Below, piece by piece: positions 18,001 to 27,158 of a stretch of 64,000 nt of DNA (positions are counted from its first letter, which is position 1; each line of letters begins with the position of its first letter). The notes beneath the pieces were generated by a model. It saw only the letters and a list, made by a program, of their open reading frames with translations. It made no database searches and was not told the DNA's origin. The stretch is from Flavobacteriaceae bacterium. Lineage in GTDB: Bacteria > Bacteroidota > Bacteroidia > UKL13-3. The stretch lies in the NCBI GenBank assembly GCA_009693575.1, contig SHWZ01000003.1:1-64000 (forward strand). The letters are read 5' to 3'. The position numbers and the translations under genes are program-made.

Positions 18001-20589
18001 TAGGCCAGAAGTGTAAAAAAGCACCTTTGGATGCTGTGACATGGAATCGCCAATAGTATAATCATAGTCAATACCTACCCCAATTCCCAAACCACCGGTG
18101 ATGGTCCATAGCCAAGAAGTTGGTCCTATCAAACTTGAATCGGTAAATTGAACTTCTTCGTTCACTTCTATGTCTACAACATCAGCTCTAAAAAATACTA
18201 CAGGTACTTTGGTGGGATTCACAACTTGGATAGTTTTTGTTGTGTCGTGACTGCCAATACAGTTGGTCGTTGTTAGTTTCATCGTGTGACTACCTAAACT
18301 TGTGTAGGTATGCCATGTATCCTGCGAAGTGTAGTCAGGGGATGAGGAGGCGTCGACATACCAGTCAAAGTATTTTCCCTGCATGAAGCTTCCGCTATTG
18401 GTGAATAAAATGGGGCTGTTAAGGAACGCCGTATCTGAAACTGAAAATTTGGAAACTGGCAATCCAGCATTATACTTTGACTCATCAGCTCCAACAGTTG
18501 GAGCTATAGTACAACGGCTTTCGTTATCATAATCTACAGTTACTCCTACCTTATAATCTCCATAGGCTGGTATGGCTGCCGCAAGGTGAAGATTCCTAGG
18601 AATAGATCCTATATTCACAAAAGGAGGAGTGGTGTTGCTGGAACTCAAATTATAGCCAAACTGGCCTTTCAGGGCTGCCAAACTTGTATAATCTGAACCC
18701 AAGTAAACAAATTTACTGCTGCTTTTACCATTGTGATATTGGTTGAAGTCGAGGTAAGCAAACTGATTTGCAGTGGCGGCATATAACGAATATGCATTAC
18801 CACCGTTCATCGAAAGGATATTGTTTCGCATATCCATATTTGTCGAATTAACGACATTGCAAGCATTGCCAGCATAACGCGTGTTATAAATTGTATTATG
18901 ATAAATGAATCCATCAGTACAATAATTCATTTGAAGTGTGTTCAAAGTCGTGGAGTCAGCACTCAGAATATTATTGACAAACAAAGGGGTTGTTTGATAA
19001 TTTAAATAGACCAGTGTCGCTGCATTACCATGAAACTCATTTCTGCTGAAATTATTCTCACTTCCATATAACGCATATATTCGGAAGTTAATTCCGCTGT
19101 ACATGCTGTTTTCGGAAATCAAGGCTGAATCTTGAAAATAGACGTATAAACTAACGCGATAGGTATAGAATTTATTGCGAACTACCTTGTTTCCATAAGC
19201 TCTGTTTGCATTGGTAGCGTTCATATAGATTCCATATCCCACGTCTTTAAAAACACAATTGCTGATTGTCATATAGGAAGGCCTACCATTCCCTCCTAAT
19301 GGCACGGTGCGGAAATAGATACCATAAGCAGTACTTAAGGAAGTAACGGAGGGAATCGTTCTAAAATTGCATGAATCGACAAATGCGTCTGAGCAGTTGC
19401 CTCTAAAATCTAGTCCAGACTGGGCATTGGCTATTTTAAAAGTCAGGTGCTTAAATTTAATATTGGTTACATCTTCCAACATAAAAACCGTACTGGCAAA
19501 TGCCTGTATTATCCTGGTAGCAGTGTCCACCCCATCAAATGTAACAGTGTTTGAGGCTGACGAACCATTTATGGTGTTAAGTGTCACTGAATCCAGATAG
19601 GTGCCAGCTGCGATTGTAAAATATACTGGCCCTGAAATACCGCAAGTATTCAATGTGGTAACTGCATCGGTGAAATTCTTAAAATTGGTACCGCTACTGG
19701 CTTGAGTTCCATTGATAGTATAGTTTCCGCTCAAAGCTGCACACACAGCGAGCGTTGCGGTATCATTGCCAACATTAGCATCTGGATTTGTACCATTTGG
19801 ATACTTTACCCAAGCTTTTATATTGTACATCCCATTGCTCACTGAAAACTGGGTTGAAAATGTATGAATATATTCAGTACATGAAGCCAGTGATAATCCA
19901 GTAATATTCTCTTGAACAATGCTACCGCCATTTATTTGATAATAAACCCTGGCACTATCTATTGCACTATTCGAATTGTTTCTCAATTTGAGCTTTAAGT
20001 CATGGTTGCCTACTGAGAGCACCGAAGAAGTAGCAAAACCTGAAGCTGAAATATCGAGATTCGATGACGCTGTTGTATAGAGTTTGAAATCATAGAAGTC
20101 TCCGTAGTAAACTTTGCATGGGTCAAATGTGGTTTTACCTCCTATATAATAAAAATAATAATCAGCAAGAACACGTATCCTGAAAGAATCTCCACAAATC
20201 ATTGGAGTAAAAGAAATGGTGTCAATTTTATTTGCAGTTAGGACAGTTCTATAATAGATAATTTCATTAAACTCAAAGGTGTCGTTCTTATTCCAATCCG
20301 CCCACATACACACAGAGGTGTTGTTGGTGACTGAGGCCTTCAGATAAAAGGTGTATTTAGACCCTGCTACCATGCTGGTGGCATTTGAATCGTATCCATC
20401 AGTGTATATTCTGGTGGTGGAATACGACGTGGAATCAAACAAAGTAGTGTTCCCAACAAGCATCTTATTTATACCCATTGTACAACATTTGTTATATGGT
20501 GCCACATTTGTGGGTGTACATATCTGTGCATTAATTGTTGTTTCCGTTACCAATATGAGAAGAATCGAAATATAAAAAAAGTGTTTCAT
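15100..20589 (-). CDS. Giant multidomain secreted protein, T9SS type A sorting (paralogue 1)
   Basis: The 1829-residue protein has a signal peptide (MKHFFYISILLILVTETTINA). Approximate domain order: a GEVED-like domain at 45-175 (WADWNKNDTFEFNE ... YGDFYDFKLY); a CARDB-like domain at 185-285; a parallel beta-helix region at 300-700 (FDGVDTATRIIQ, KFKHLTFKI, NNILS); two PKD-like domains at 740-910; a CUB-like domain at 915-1030 (CDLLISPCSGPVTLTF); two more PKD-like domains at 1050-1210; a second GEVED domain at 1220-1340 (AIWIDYNQDGDFADAGE, GEFEDYSIYIIDD); and five DUF5011/HYR-type Ig repeats at 1345-1740 (APVITLIG, APVITLLG and similar). The C-terminus is a type A T9SS domain (LWPNPTNDLLNV ... 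GIYILKSVNDG). It is probably a surface adhesin or structural protein; the ligand is unknown. The next gene upstream is its tandem paralogue. Confidence 0.92.
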   Translation of the reverse strand: MKHFFYISILLILVTETTINAQICTPTNVAPYNKCCTMGINKMLVGNTTLFDSTSYSTTRIYTDGYDSNATSMVAGSKYTFYLKASVTNNTSVCMWADWNKNDTFEFNEIIYYRTVLTANKIDTISFTPMICGDSFRIRVLADYYFYYIGGKTTFDPCKVYYGDFYDFKLYTTASSNLDISASGFATSSVLSVGNHDLKLKLRNNSNSAIDSARVYYQINGGSIVQENITGLSLASCTEYIHTFSTQFSVSNGMYNIKAWVKYPNGTNPDANVGNDTATLAVCAALSGNYTINGTQASSGTNFKNFTDAVTTLNTCGISGPVYFTIAAGTYLDSVTLNTINGSSASNTVTFDGVDTATRIIQAFASTVFMLEDVTNIKFKHLTFKIANAQSGLDFRGNCSDAFVDSCNFRTIPSVTSLSTAYGIYFRTVPLGGNGRPSYMTISNCVFKDVGYGIYMNATNANRAYGNKVVRNKFYTYRVSLYVYFQDSALISENSMYSGINFRIYALYGSENNFSRNEFHGNAATLVYLNYQTTPLFVNNILSADSTTLNTLQMNYCTDGFIYHNTIYNTRYAGNACNVVNSTNMDMRNNILSMNGGNAYSLYAATANQFAYLDFNQYHNGKSSSKFVYLGSDYTSLAALKGQFGYNLSSSNTTPPFVNIGSIPRNLHLAAAIPAYGDYKVGVTVDYDNESRCTIAPTVGADESKYNAGLPVSKFSVSDTAFLNSPILFTNSGSFMQGKYFDWYVDASSSPDYTSQDTWHTYTSLGSHTMKLTTTNCIGSHDTTKTIQVVNPTKVPVVFFRADVVDIEVNEEVQFTDSSLIGPTSWLWTITGGLGIGVGIDYDYTIGDSMSQHPKVLFYTSGLYEVCLTATNSIGSTQVCKKAYIKVNGSVSMCNGTTSVADIFGHFYDEGGKTANYPSKGTTCDLLISPCSGPVTLTFIKMNYDSVRCSLKVYDGFDITGKLLSPKAIKAGNSFTAQSGNMFILWKSLAGSTLSGWEANWNTQYKYVPKAPASINTPDTGYSYGIQTYEVKYYKTGVTYDWDYNNDGTIDFQGRTGDYTFGAAGTYTCVCYATSCGGIDTVTKDVLVLDPTTPPEPVQFVVDVTSGSACKIKPQALWAIEKDLSVMLLDKSGKAPTAWEWEVVGTSAANYSWDNGNSIQNPNITFYSLGTYTISLKVTNAAGSSLDTFLNIIKVVNPHCIPTVTTKTNAYWGISEFSFKDIFQTSTTNTGYSSYAGAPITCVESGTKYGFSVKRGSITSDARAAIWIDYNQDGDFADAGEVVKSNVKLTTQFWTDSIKINKLASNVLWGYTIMRVGITDPTKQFLNCGTNATGEFEDYSIYIIDDLTAPVITLIGSDTLKTEQGLTYKDLGAIAFDALDGYIPTIPSTNLNTANLGYYWVKYDAKDKAGNHAYPVYRTVEVTVDKSAPVITLLGNNPYYQNVNTSFTDPWATAYDSVDGNINNITTSGTVNTAVLGNYSIWYYAQDSKGYKDSVMRTVIVQDIAPPSLTLNGKDTIHLAVLVQYVDAGWSVNDNYDPNPTVTVSPAKIDSSVLQTTTITYTAKDATGNTSTKTRVVIVEDLIAPVITLNGSSPFYHEVKTSYTEPGASVTDNFYTGITPVITGGPVNPNVLGTYTLTYTATDGSGNTSITNRDVIVRKTTKPIIYLNGQDTVYLFVNQTYGDPGVNSIGDAYYSSNLLMTLLQSSSTFANPATAPGTYYTWYIVADPSGNTDSATRTFLVNTNGIRSVNELSPIILWPNPTNDLLNVNGLSKGLNIITLYDAAGKQVLTETIKGENGSLYTTSLAIGIYILKSVNDGKIAIARFEIAR
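15891..16077. repeat. Near-identical block shared by the two T9SS paralogues (copy 1)
   Basis: By direct reading these 187 bases match 21540-21726 with one difference (15960 C versus 21609 T). The flanking sequences are clearly more divergent. It encodes part of the third DUF5011-type repeat. Confidence 0.9.
16432..16569. repeat. Identical block shared by the two T9SS paralogues (copy 1)
   Basis: These 138 bases read identically to 22081-22218, with the same 5649-base offset as the other block. They cover the end of the second GEVED domain and the first DUF5011-type repeat. Confidence 0.9.
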
Positions 20590-20608
20590 TTAGTTGATTA
20601 TTAACGTA

Positions 20609-20616
20609 CAAACTTA
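20609..20616 (-). promoter_or_regulatory. -7 promoter box of T9SS paralogue 1
   Basis: The minus strand reads TAAGTTTG, 19 bases before the ATG, with a TTTGG about 20 bases further upstream. This suggests paralogue 1 has its own promoter rather than depending on read-through from paralogue 2. Confidence 0.6.
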
Positions 20617-20696
20617 ATGGCATAATCATCAAAAACCAAAAATAAAATTCTGAGTCGATATCAGTTATTGGATTGTTGCCAAATATTGCAAAAAGC

Positions 20697-20726
20697 AAAG
20701 CCCCCGACCTTACTGCCGGGGGCTCT
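20697..20726 (-). terminator. Terminator of T9SS paralogue 2
   Basis: Stem AGCCCCCG/CGGGGGCT with a ten-base loop, followed on the minus strand by TTGCTTTTTG. It aligns with the hairpin at 15054-15083 and so was duplicated along with the gene. Confidence 0.85.
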
Positions 20727-20748
20727 TTGCTATTCTTAGTCTTCTTGT

Positions 20749-23700
20749 CTATCTCGCTATCTCGAACCTTGCTATCGACATTTTTCCGTCGTTCACGGCT
20801 TTAAGGATGTACACACCAGCAGCCAATGTTGCAGTGTTCAATGTGCCGTTCTCCCCCTTGATTTTTTCGGTCAATACTTGCTTGCCGGCTGCATCGTAGA
20901 GGGTTACTTGATTCGTGCCGTTGCTCAGCCCCTTTATGTTCAGCATATCGTTGGCAGGGTTTGGCCACAGGGTTATTGGCGAAAGTTCGTTCACCGAACG
21001 GATACCGGTAGTTTCTACAATGAAGGTACGCGTGGCTGTGTCGGTATTACTTGACGGGTCGGTCACGAAATACCAAGTATAATAGGTGCCAGGGGCTGTG
21101 GCTGGATTGGCAAACGTGCTGCTGCTCTGCAATAGTGTTATCAATTGAGCACTGCTGTAGTAGTTGTCGCTGATTGAGTTTACTCCAGGGTCGCCGTAGG
21201 TTTGGTTCACAAGAAGGTATACTGTGTCTTGTCCGTTGAGGTGTACCGTAGGTTTGGTCTTCTTCTGCACTATCACGTCACGGTCAATGGAAGCTGTGTT
21301 GCCTGAAGCATCGGTGGCCGTGTAGGTAAGTGTATATGAGCCAATCACATTGGGGTTCACAGGGCCACCGGTTATTACTGGAGTGATGCCCGTCGTGTGG
21401 TTGTCGGTAACTATCGCTCCTGGCTCTGTGTAGGTGGTCTTTACTTCGTGATACAGTGGGCTTGCTCCATTTAGGTTAATCACGGGGGCTATCAGGTCTT
21501 CCACTATTACCACACGGGTTTTGCTGCTGCTGTTGCCAATGGCATCCTTGGCCGTATAAGTTATCGTGGTGGTTTGCAGTACTGATGAATCAATTTTTGC
21601 AGGGCTCATAGTCACCGTTGGGTTAGGGTCGTAGTTGTCATTCACGCTCCAACCTGCATCTACATATTGAACAAGCACTGCTAGATGAATGGTGTCTTTT
21701 CCATTCAATGTCAGGCTTGGAGGGGCAATGTCTTGCACTACCACTGTCCGCATCACACTGTCTTTGTATCCTTTTCCATCCTGGGCATAATACCATATCT
21801 GATAGCTGCCTAGAACGGTGGTGTTCACTGTGCCTTTGGTAGTAATGTTGTTGATGTTGCCGTCCACCGAGTCGTAGGCTGTAGCCCATGGGTCGGTGAA
21901 ACTAGTGTTCACGTTGTGATAATATGGGTTGTTGCCCAGCAGCGTAATAACTGGAGCAGACTTATCAGCCGTAACCTCAACAGTGCGGTAAACAGGATAT
22001 GCATAGTTGCCGGCCTTGTCTTTGGCGTCATATTTCAACCAATAATACCCAAGGTTTGCGGTGTTTAGGTTGGTTGAAGAAATGGTTGGAATATATCCAT
22101 CAAGTGCATCAAATGCTATTGCCCCAAGGTCTTTATAGGTCAGCCCTTGTTCAGTCTTCAACGTGTCAGAACCTATTAGCGTAATAACTGGAGCGGTTAA
22201 ATCGTCGATAATGTAAATCAAATAATCCTCGAACTCACCAACCGAATTATTGGCACAAGTAAAAAATTGGTTTGACGGGTCAGTAATTCCAACTCGCATG
22301 TGTGCTTGACCCCACAAAACCATGTTTGATAATTTGCTTATTTTAAAGGAATCGCTCCATGTCAAAGCATTCAAGTTCTGAGTTGATTTTACCAATTCAC
22401 CTGCATCTGTAAAGTCTCCATCCTGATTATAGTCAATCCATATTGCAGCACGGGCATTGGTTGTGGTGCTGCCACGTTTTAGTGCAAATTTGTAAAATGT
22501 ACCACTTTCCACACAAGGCATTGGACTAGCAGTTTGGCTGTATCCAGTATAAGCAGAAGTATTGGTACTAATATCCCTAAAATTAAATCTAGTAATACCA
22601 AAATAATCAGGCCCTGGAGAAGTGACTGTTGGTGTACAGTGTGCATTCACCACTTTTATTACTTGATAGAATGTATCTACATTGCTACCTGCAACATTGG
22701 TTACCTTAAGACTTATAGTATAAAAACCATTCACTACGAAGGTGATAGTCGGATTCTGAATGCTGTTGCTATTGTCCCACGAGTAGTTGGCAGTATTTGC
22801 TCCTACTACTTCCCACTCCCATGCAGTTGGTCCTCTTCCCGATTTGTCCATTAAGGTGACGCTTACCCCATTCTCCACCGCCCAAATGGTGCGTGGCCTT
22901 AGTTTGCAAGCACTTCCATTGGTTACGTCCATTACAAATTGAACAGGCTCGGGAGGTGTAGTAGGGTCTAATACAAGTACGTCCTTGGTCACAGTGTCCA
23001 CTCCACCACAACTGGTTGCGTAGCACACGCAGGTATAAGTTCCAGCAGCTCCGTAAGTATAATCGCCCGAGCGACCTTGAAAGTCAATCGTTCCATCATT
23101 ATCATAATCCCAGTCATACTGCACACCTGCCGTGTAATATTTAACTTCATACGTTTGAGTACCGTAAGAGTAACCTGTGTCTCCTACGTTTATGCTAGCT
23201 GGAGCTTTAGCCACATACTGACTCTTTGTATCCCAACTCGCTTCCCAACCTATATAACTTGTCCATGCTTGCTGTTCCCACAATATGAACATTGAACCAG
23301 TTTGAGCCGTCAATGTTGCTCCTGGTTTCACTCCGTTTTTGTTTAGTTGTTTGCCAGAGGCATCTACCCCATCATAAATCTTTAGCGTAGCCGAGTTTGA
23401 ATCAAAATTAACTGAGGTAAAAGTCATTATGACGGGGCCGGAACATGGTGCAATCAGGTCGGCACAAACTTTAGGTTGAGCAGAGTTGTTGGTTGCGTAT
23501 CCTGCCTTGCCACCCTCATCATAAAAGCGACCAAACATATCAGCAACTGTAACACCTGAACACATCATCATTAGGGAGTTCACTTTGATGTAATTTGTTT
23601 TGCAAAGTGTTGTTGCCCCGACAGAGTTGGTAGCGGTAAGACAAATGGTGTAGAAGCCAGCATTATAAAATTGTACTTTAGGGTGCTGCGACATAGAATC

Positions 23701-26259
23701 GCCCACTGTATAATCAAAATCAATTCCTAAACCTAAACCAGTACCGCCAGATATAGTCCAGTTCCAACTCACGGCACCAATTGTACTAGAGTCCATGAAC
23801 TGAACCTCATCCGAAATTTCAATATTAGTTTTGTCAGCCCTAAAATATACAACTGGGGCTTTTGTCGGTGTAACAATCAGTACATATTTAGATGTATCAT
23901 GGCTACCGGTGCAATTGATCGTATTCAGTTTTACTTCTTTACTGCCAGTAGCATTGAAAGTATGCCAAGCATCTTCTGAGGTATAAGTTGGCTGTGCGGC
24001 CCCATCCATATACCAGTCGAAGAATTTACCTTGGGTATATGAACCTTTATTCTTAAAAAATACTGGGCTGTTTATATAGCCAGTATCAGGGCAAACGAAA
24101 TCTGAAACAGGCATAGTAATCACATATTTCGACTCATCTGCTCCAATGGTTGGGGCAATGCTGCAACGGCTATTGCTATCAATATCAATGGCTACTCCAA
24201 TAGTATAATCGCCATAACTCGGAATGGTAGCGGACGAGAGGTGCAGATTACGAGGTGTCGAACTAATATTTACGAAAGGTGGCTTGGCATTCACAGCATA
24301 CATATTGTAGCCAAATTGGCCTTTCAAAGCAGCCAAATCTTTGTAATCGCCACCCAAATAGGCATAATTAGAACTGTTGTTAGCATTGTGGTATACGTTA
24401 AAATCAAGGTATGAAAACTGACCTGAAGTTCCACCGTAAAAGCAATAACTGTTTGTTCCGGTCATATGAAAAATATTGTTGCGTACATCAGCATTTGTAC
24501 ATGAAGAAAAGCTGCCGGCGTAACCAGAAGTATTACTATTATAGCAAGTATTATGATAGAATTGGAAATCTGAACATGTTTGGAGTTGAACAGTACTGCT
24601 TACATTACCACCTCCACTAAAAATATTATTTACAAATCCAGTATTTGATTGATTATAAAACATACCGCATACACTGCCATCCATATCCACATCATTTCGT
24701 GTAAAGTTATTATAATCGCCTTCGTAAGCATAAATTCCATAGGCACCTGCACTGCGAACGATATTTTCTGAAACAAGCAGGGAGTCTTGATATTGGATGA
24801 TCATTCCATAAGTAGTTGCACCTACTTTGTTGCGTAAGATAATATTATTAGCACCATTGGTATTTCCACCATTCATCCAAATTCCATATCCCATTTCTTT
24901 AACAACACAATTTGAAATTGTCACATGCGTGGCAGGGCTATTTCCACCTTTATTGGCGTTAAAATTAATGCCATATGATGCAGGTGTCGCAGTGCTTACA
25001 ACTCTAAAATTGCATGAATCAATTAATATATCTGTACAACCACCGGCCAACTCCATATCATAGCCAAATTGGCCAGCTTTGAATGTAATGTGCTTAAATC
25101 GTATAAAGGATGCTTCATCCAAAGTAAATGTAATTGCTCCGCTAACCGTGGACTGAATAATGCGATTCGCCGTATCAACTCCGTCAAATGTTATCGTATT
25201 AGTAGCTGATGCTCCATTCACAGCACCCAATATCACAGACTCAGTATATGTGCCAGCAGCAACTGTAAAAATTACTGGACCTGAAATTCCACATTGATTA
25301 ATTGCCGCCACTGCTGATGAAAAGTCAGAATAATTGTTTCCTGAAGTTGATTGGCTTTTGTCGATGGTATAGTTGCCAGACAGAGATGTACAAGCTGTTG
25401 TTTGCATACTGTCGTTTGACTGATTTGCGTCAGGTTGACTTCCATTGGCGTAGCTCACCCACATTTTTAAATCATAATTCCCAGCTTGCGAAATACTAAG
25501 GTTCTGGCTAAAAAGGAATGTATCAGTTTCACAAGTGGCGAGATTTAAGGTGCTTCCAGAACGTGTTTTTGTTACTGATTCTGTCACGGCACTTCCACCT
25601 TTCAGAGCGTATCCAGCTATAAATGAATCAATGTTATTTCCGGCCAAATTTGTATAGGTAAATTCTACAGGATTATTATTGCTGATGGTTAAAACATAAG
25701 GTTGTAAAACACTTTCAATACCAAGGTCAGTGCCCCCTGAACCAACCACTGCTATTTTTAAGTCTACAAAGTCACCATACTGATGACCAGTACATGGATC
25801 GAATGCTCCTCCACCTGCGTAATAGTTATACCAATCAACCATCACCCGCATCCGGTAATTCCCTGAAGTTTGATTGCTAGGAACAGGTAATGAGTCATCC
25901 AATTTGCCACCTGCCGCAATCTGATTCGTAGACATTATGATTTCGCTACTTGAGAAAGTATCATTTTTATCCCAGTCAACCCAGACACAAATCGCTTGTT
26001 GATTTGCTCCGCTTTGCGTTGTTACCGATAGAAAATATTTTTTACCTGCGGTTACACAGGCTGAATAGTTTGGATACTCATTGTAGTAAGAGATTCCTGT
26101 GTTGTAATTACTAATCGAGTAATTAATTGAAGTACTTACAGAAATGTTACTGATTCCAATGTTGCAACATTTTGTTGCCATGGTTGGTGTACAAACTTGT
26201 GCTGAAGCATAAAAGCTAGTTAACAATAAGGAGAAAAGGATGAGTTGAATTTTTTTCAT
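20749..26259 (-). CDS. Giant multidomain secreted protein, T9SS type A sorting (paralogue 2)
   Basis: The 1836-residue protein has the same architecture as its downstream neighbour: signal peptide (MKKIQLILFSLLLTSFYASAQ), GEVED-like domain (VWVDWDKNDTFSSSE), CARDB-like domain, beta-helix region, PKD-like domains, CUB-like domain (CADLIAPCSGPVIMTF), a second GEVED domain (AIWIDYNQDGDFTDAGE), five DUF5011/HYR-type repeats and a type A T9SS sorting domain (LWPNPANDMLNI ... GVYILKAVNDG). The N-terminal third has diverged strongly from paralogue 1, while parts of the C-terminal third are almost identical in DNA. The promoter and terminator are its own. It is probably displayed on the cell surface; the ligand is not evident. 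Confidence 0.92.
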   Translation of the reverse strand: MKKIQLILFSLLLTSFYASAQVCTPTMATKCCNIGISNISVSTSINYSISNYNTGISYYNEYPNYSACVTAGKKYFLSVTTQSGANQQAICVWVDWDKNDTFSSSEIIMSTNQIAAGGKLDDSLPVPSNQTSGNYRMRVMVDWYNYYAGGGAFDPCTGHQYGDFVDLKIAVVGSGGTDLGIESVLQPYVLTISNNNPVEFTYTNLAGNNIDSFIAGYALKGGSAVTESVTKTRSGSTLNLATCETDTFLFSQNLSISQAGNYDLKMWVSYANGSQPDANQSNDSMQTTACTSLSGNYTIDKSQSTSGNNYSDFSSAVAAINQCGISGPVIFTVAAGTYTESVILGAVNGASATNTITFDGVDTANRIIQSTVSGAITFTLDEASFIRFKHITFKAGQFGYDMELAGGCTDILIDSCNFRVVSTATPASYGINFNANKGGNSPATHVTISNCVVKEMGYGIWMNGGNTNGANNIILRNKVGATTYGMIIQYQDSLLVSENIVRSAGAYGIYAYEGDYNNFTRNDVDMDGSVCGMFYNQSNTGFVNNIFSGGGNVSSTVQLQTCSDFQFYHNTCYNSNTSGYAGSFSSCTNADVRNNIFHMTGTNSYCFYGGTSGQFSYLDFNVYHNANNSSNYAYLGGDYKDLAALKGQFGYNMYAVNAKPPFVNISSTPRNLHLSSATIPSYGDYTIGVAIDIDSNSRCSIAPTIGADESKYVITMPVSDFVCPDTGYINSPVFFKNKGSYTQGKFFDWYMDGAAQPTYTSEDAWHTFNATGSKEVKLNTINCTGSHDTSKYVLIVTPTKAPVVYFRADKTNIEISDEVQFMDSSTIGAVSWNWTISGGTGLGLGIDFDYTVGDSMSQHPKVQFYNAGFYTICLTATNSVGATTLCKTNYIKVNSLMMMCSGVTVADMFGRFYDEGGKAGYATNNSAQPKVCADLIAPCSGPVIMTFTSVNFDSNSATLKIYDGVDASGKQLNKNGVKPGATLTAQTGSMFILWEQQAWTSYIGWEASWDTKSQYVAKAPASINVGDTGYSYGTQTYEVKYYTAGVQYDWDYDNDGTIDFQGRSGDYTYGAAGTYTCVCYATSCGGVDTVTKDVLVLDPTTPPEPVQFVMDVTNGSACKLRPRTIWAVENGVSVTLMDKSGRGPTAWEWEVVGANTANYSWDNSNSIQNPTITFVVNGFYTISLKVTNVAGSNVDTFYQVIKVVNAHCTPTVTSPGPDYFGITRFNFRDISTNTSAYTGYSQTASPMPCVESGTFYKFALKRGSTTTNARAAIWIDYNQDGDFTDAGELVKSTQNLNALTWSDSFKISKLSNMVLWGQAHMRVGITDPSNQFFTCANNSVGEFEDYLIYIIDDLTAPVITLIGSDTLKTEQGLTYKDLGAIAFDALDGYIPTISSTNLNTANLGYYWLKYDAKDKAGNYAYPVYRTVEVTADKSAPVITLLGNNPYYHNVNTSFTDPWATAYDSVDGNINNITTKGTVNTTVLGSYQIWYYAQDGKGYKDSVMRTVVVQDIAPPSLTLNGKDTIHLAVLVQYVDAGWSVNDNYDPNPTVTMSPAKIDSSVLQTTTITYTAKDAIGNSSSKTRVVIVEDLIAPVINLNGASPLYHEVKTTYTEPGAIVTDNHTTGITPVITGGPVNPNVIGSYTLTYTATDASGNTASIDRDVIVQKKTKPTVHLNGQDTVYLLVNQTYGDPGVNSISDNYYSSAQLITLLQSSSTFANPATAPGTYYTWYFVTDPSSNTDTATRTFIVETTGIRSVNELSPITLWPNPANDMLNIKGLSNGTNQVTLYDAAGKQVLTEKIKGENGTLNTATLAAGVYILKAVNDGKMSIARFEIAR
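21540..21726. repeat. Near-identical block shared by the two T9SS paralogues (copy 2)
   Basis: Counterpart of 15891-16077, one mismatch in 187 bases. Confidence 0.9.
22081..22218. repeat. Identical block shared by the two T9SS paralogues (copy 2)
   Basis: Counterpart of 16432-16569; no mismatch seen in 138 bases. Confidence 0.9.
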
Positions 26260-26285
26260 TTAATTTGGTTGTAATTTTTGCCCTA

Positions 26286-26293
26286 CAAACCTA
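26286..26293 (-). promoter_or_regulatory. -7 promoter box of T9SS paralogue 2
   Basis: The minus strand reads TAGGTTTG, an exact TAnnTTTG match, 26 bases before the ATG. Confidence 0.55.
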
Positions 26294-26334
26294 GTCGTTT
26301 TTTTGGTTCAAAACAAGAAAAAAACAAAAGAATC

Positions 26335-26342
26335 TACCTTTG
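26335..26342 (+). promoter_or_regulatory. -7 promoter box upstream of tsaB
   Basis: TACCTTTG, an exact match to TAnnTTTG, about 70 bases before the tsaB start. It is divergent from the T9SS paralogue 2 promoter. Confidence 0.55.
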
Positions 26343-26413
26343 CTTTTTCAACCATCGTTGGTTGTAATCATTTAGAAGCTTTTTAATACACTCCACAAAC
26401 AATTTAAGCTATT

Positions 26414-27088
26414 TTGTTGCTTTGCATCGAAACCTCCCAACAAACTTGCTCGATCGCCATTTTTGATGTTGGCGGCATGCTATCGTACGCATTTTCGGAT
26501 GCGGCCAACATTCACGGAAAGCTAATCACAATGCTGATAGAAGAAGCAGCCACGAAAGCCGGGATTGAGTTGAAAGAACTCAAAGCAATTTGCCTAAGTG
26601 CCGGCCCTGGCAGCTACACTGGCTTGCGGGTGGGTAGCAGTACCGCCAAGGGTTTAGGCTACGGATTGAAGATCCCATTGATTGCCATTGACACCTTGCA
26701 AATAATGGCATTGGCTATGCAAAAGCAAATGCCTGAAATGCACTATTGTCCACTGGTTGATGCAAGGAGGATGGAAGTTTTTACTGGATTGTATGATTCT
26801 AGTCTTTGTCCAACCTTACCCGGCCATCCAGCCATTGTTGATGAAGGATTCATGCTTCCCGCATTGCAATTTAAGCAAGTAGTTTTTGGTGGAAATGGTT
26901 TGGAGAAATGCAAGCCTTTCTTACAATCAAACCCCAATGCCATTTTACAAGAAAACATTAAGCCCACCGCCGATTTGATGGGAGCACTTGCCTTTGATAA
27001 ATTTACTACAAACCACTTTGCGGACATGGCGTATTTTGAGCCCAACTACTTAAAAGAATTTCAAGGCACAAAACCGAAAGTAGCTTAA
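26414..27088 (+). CDS. tsaB: tRNA threonylcarbamoyladenosine biosynthesis protein TsaB
   Basis: The 224-residue protein is the ASKHA-fold partner of TsaD in t6A modification of ANN-decoding tRNAs. It shows the N-terminal strand LLCIETSQQTCSIAI and the diagnostic AICLSAGPGSYTGLRVGSSTAKGL, followed by PLIAIDTLQIMALA and PLVDARRMEVFTGLYD. No ATG lies at the expected N-terminus. An in-frame stop sits three codons upstream, so the start must be TTG 26414 (or the next TTG, 26417). The TsaC/Sua5 gene of the same pathway is at 54845 in this window. TsaD and TsaE are not here. Confidence 0.93.
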   Translation: MLLCIETSQQTCSIAIFDVGGMLSYAFSDAANIHGKLITMLIEEAATKAGIELKELKAICLSAGPGSYTGLRVGSSTAKGLGYGLKIPLIAIDTLQIMALAMQKQMPEMHYCPLVDARRMEVFTGLYDSSLCPTLPGHPAIVDEGFMLPALQFKQVVFGGNGLEKCKPFLQSNPNAILQENIKPTADLMGALAFDKFTTNHFADMAYFEPNYLKEFQGTKPKVA

Positions 27089-27158
27089 TTTTGTTTAGAA
27101 TTATCGAATAAAGCAGACCTCACAACTGACTACTTATAACACACAACTTATTTCTAAC

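Noticed and set aside
15100-26259. Repeated sequence considered as CRISPR or tandem-repeat array
   Set aside because: The repeats are divergent protein-domain repeats (PKD-like, DUF5011-like) within two ORFs; there are no regularly spaced short direct repeats.
26349-26365. CAACCA-tcgt-TGGTTG hairpin upstream of tsaB
   Set aside because: It lies in a possible 5' leader but is short and has no known counterpart; not enough to call a regulatory element.
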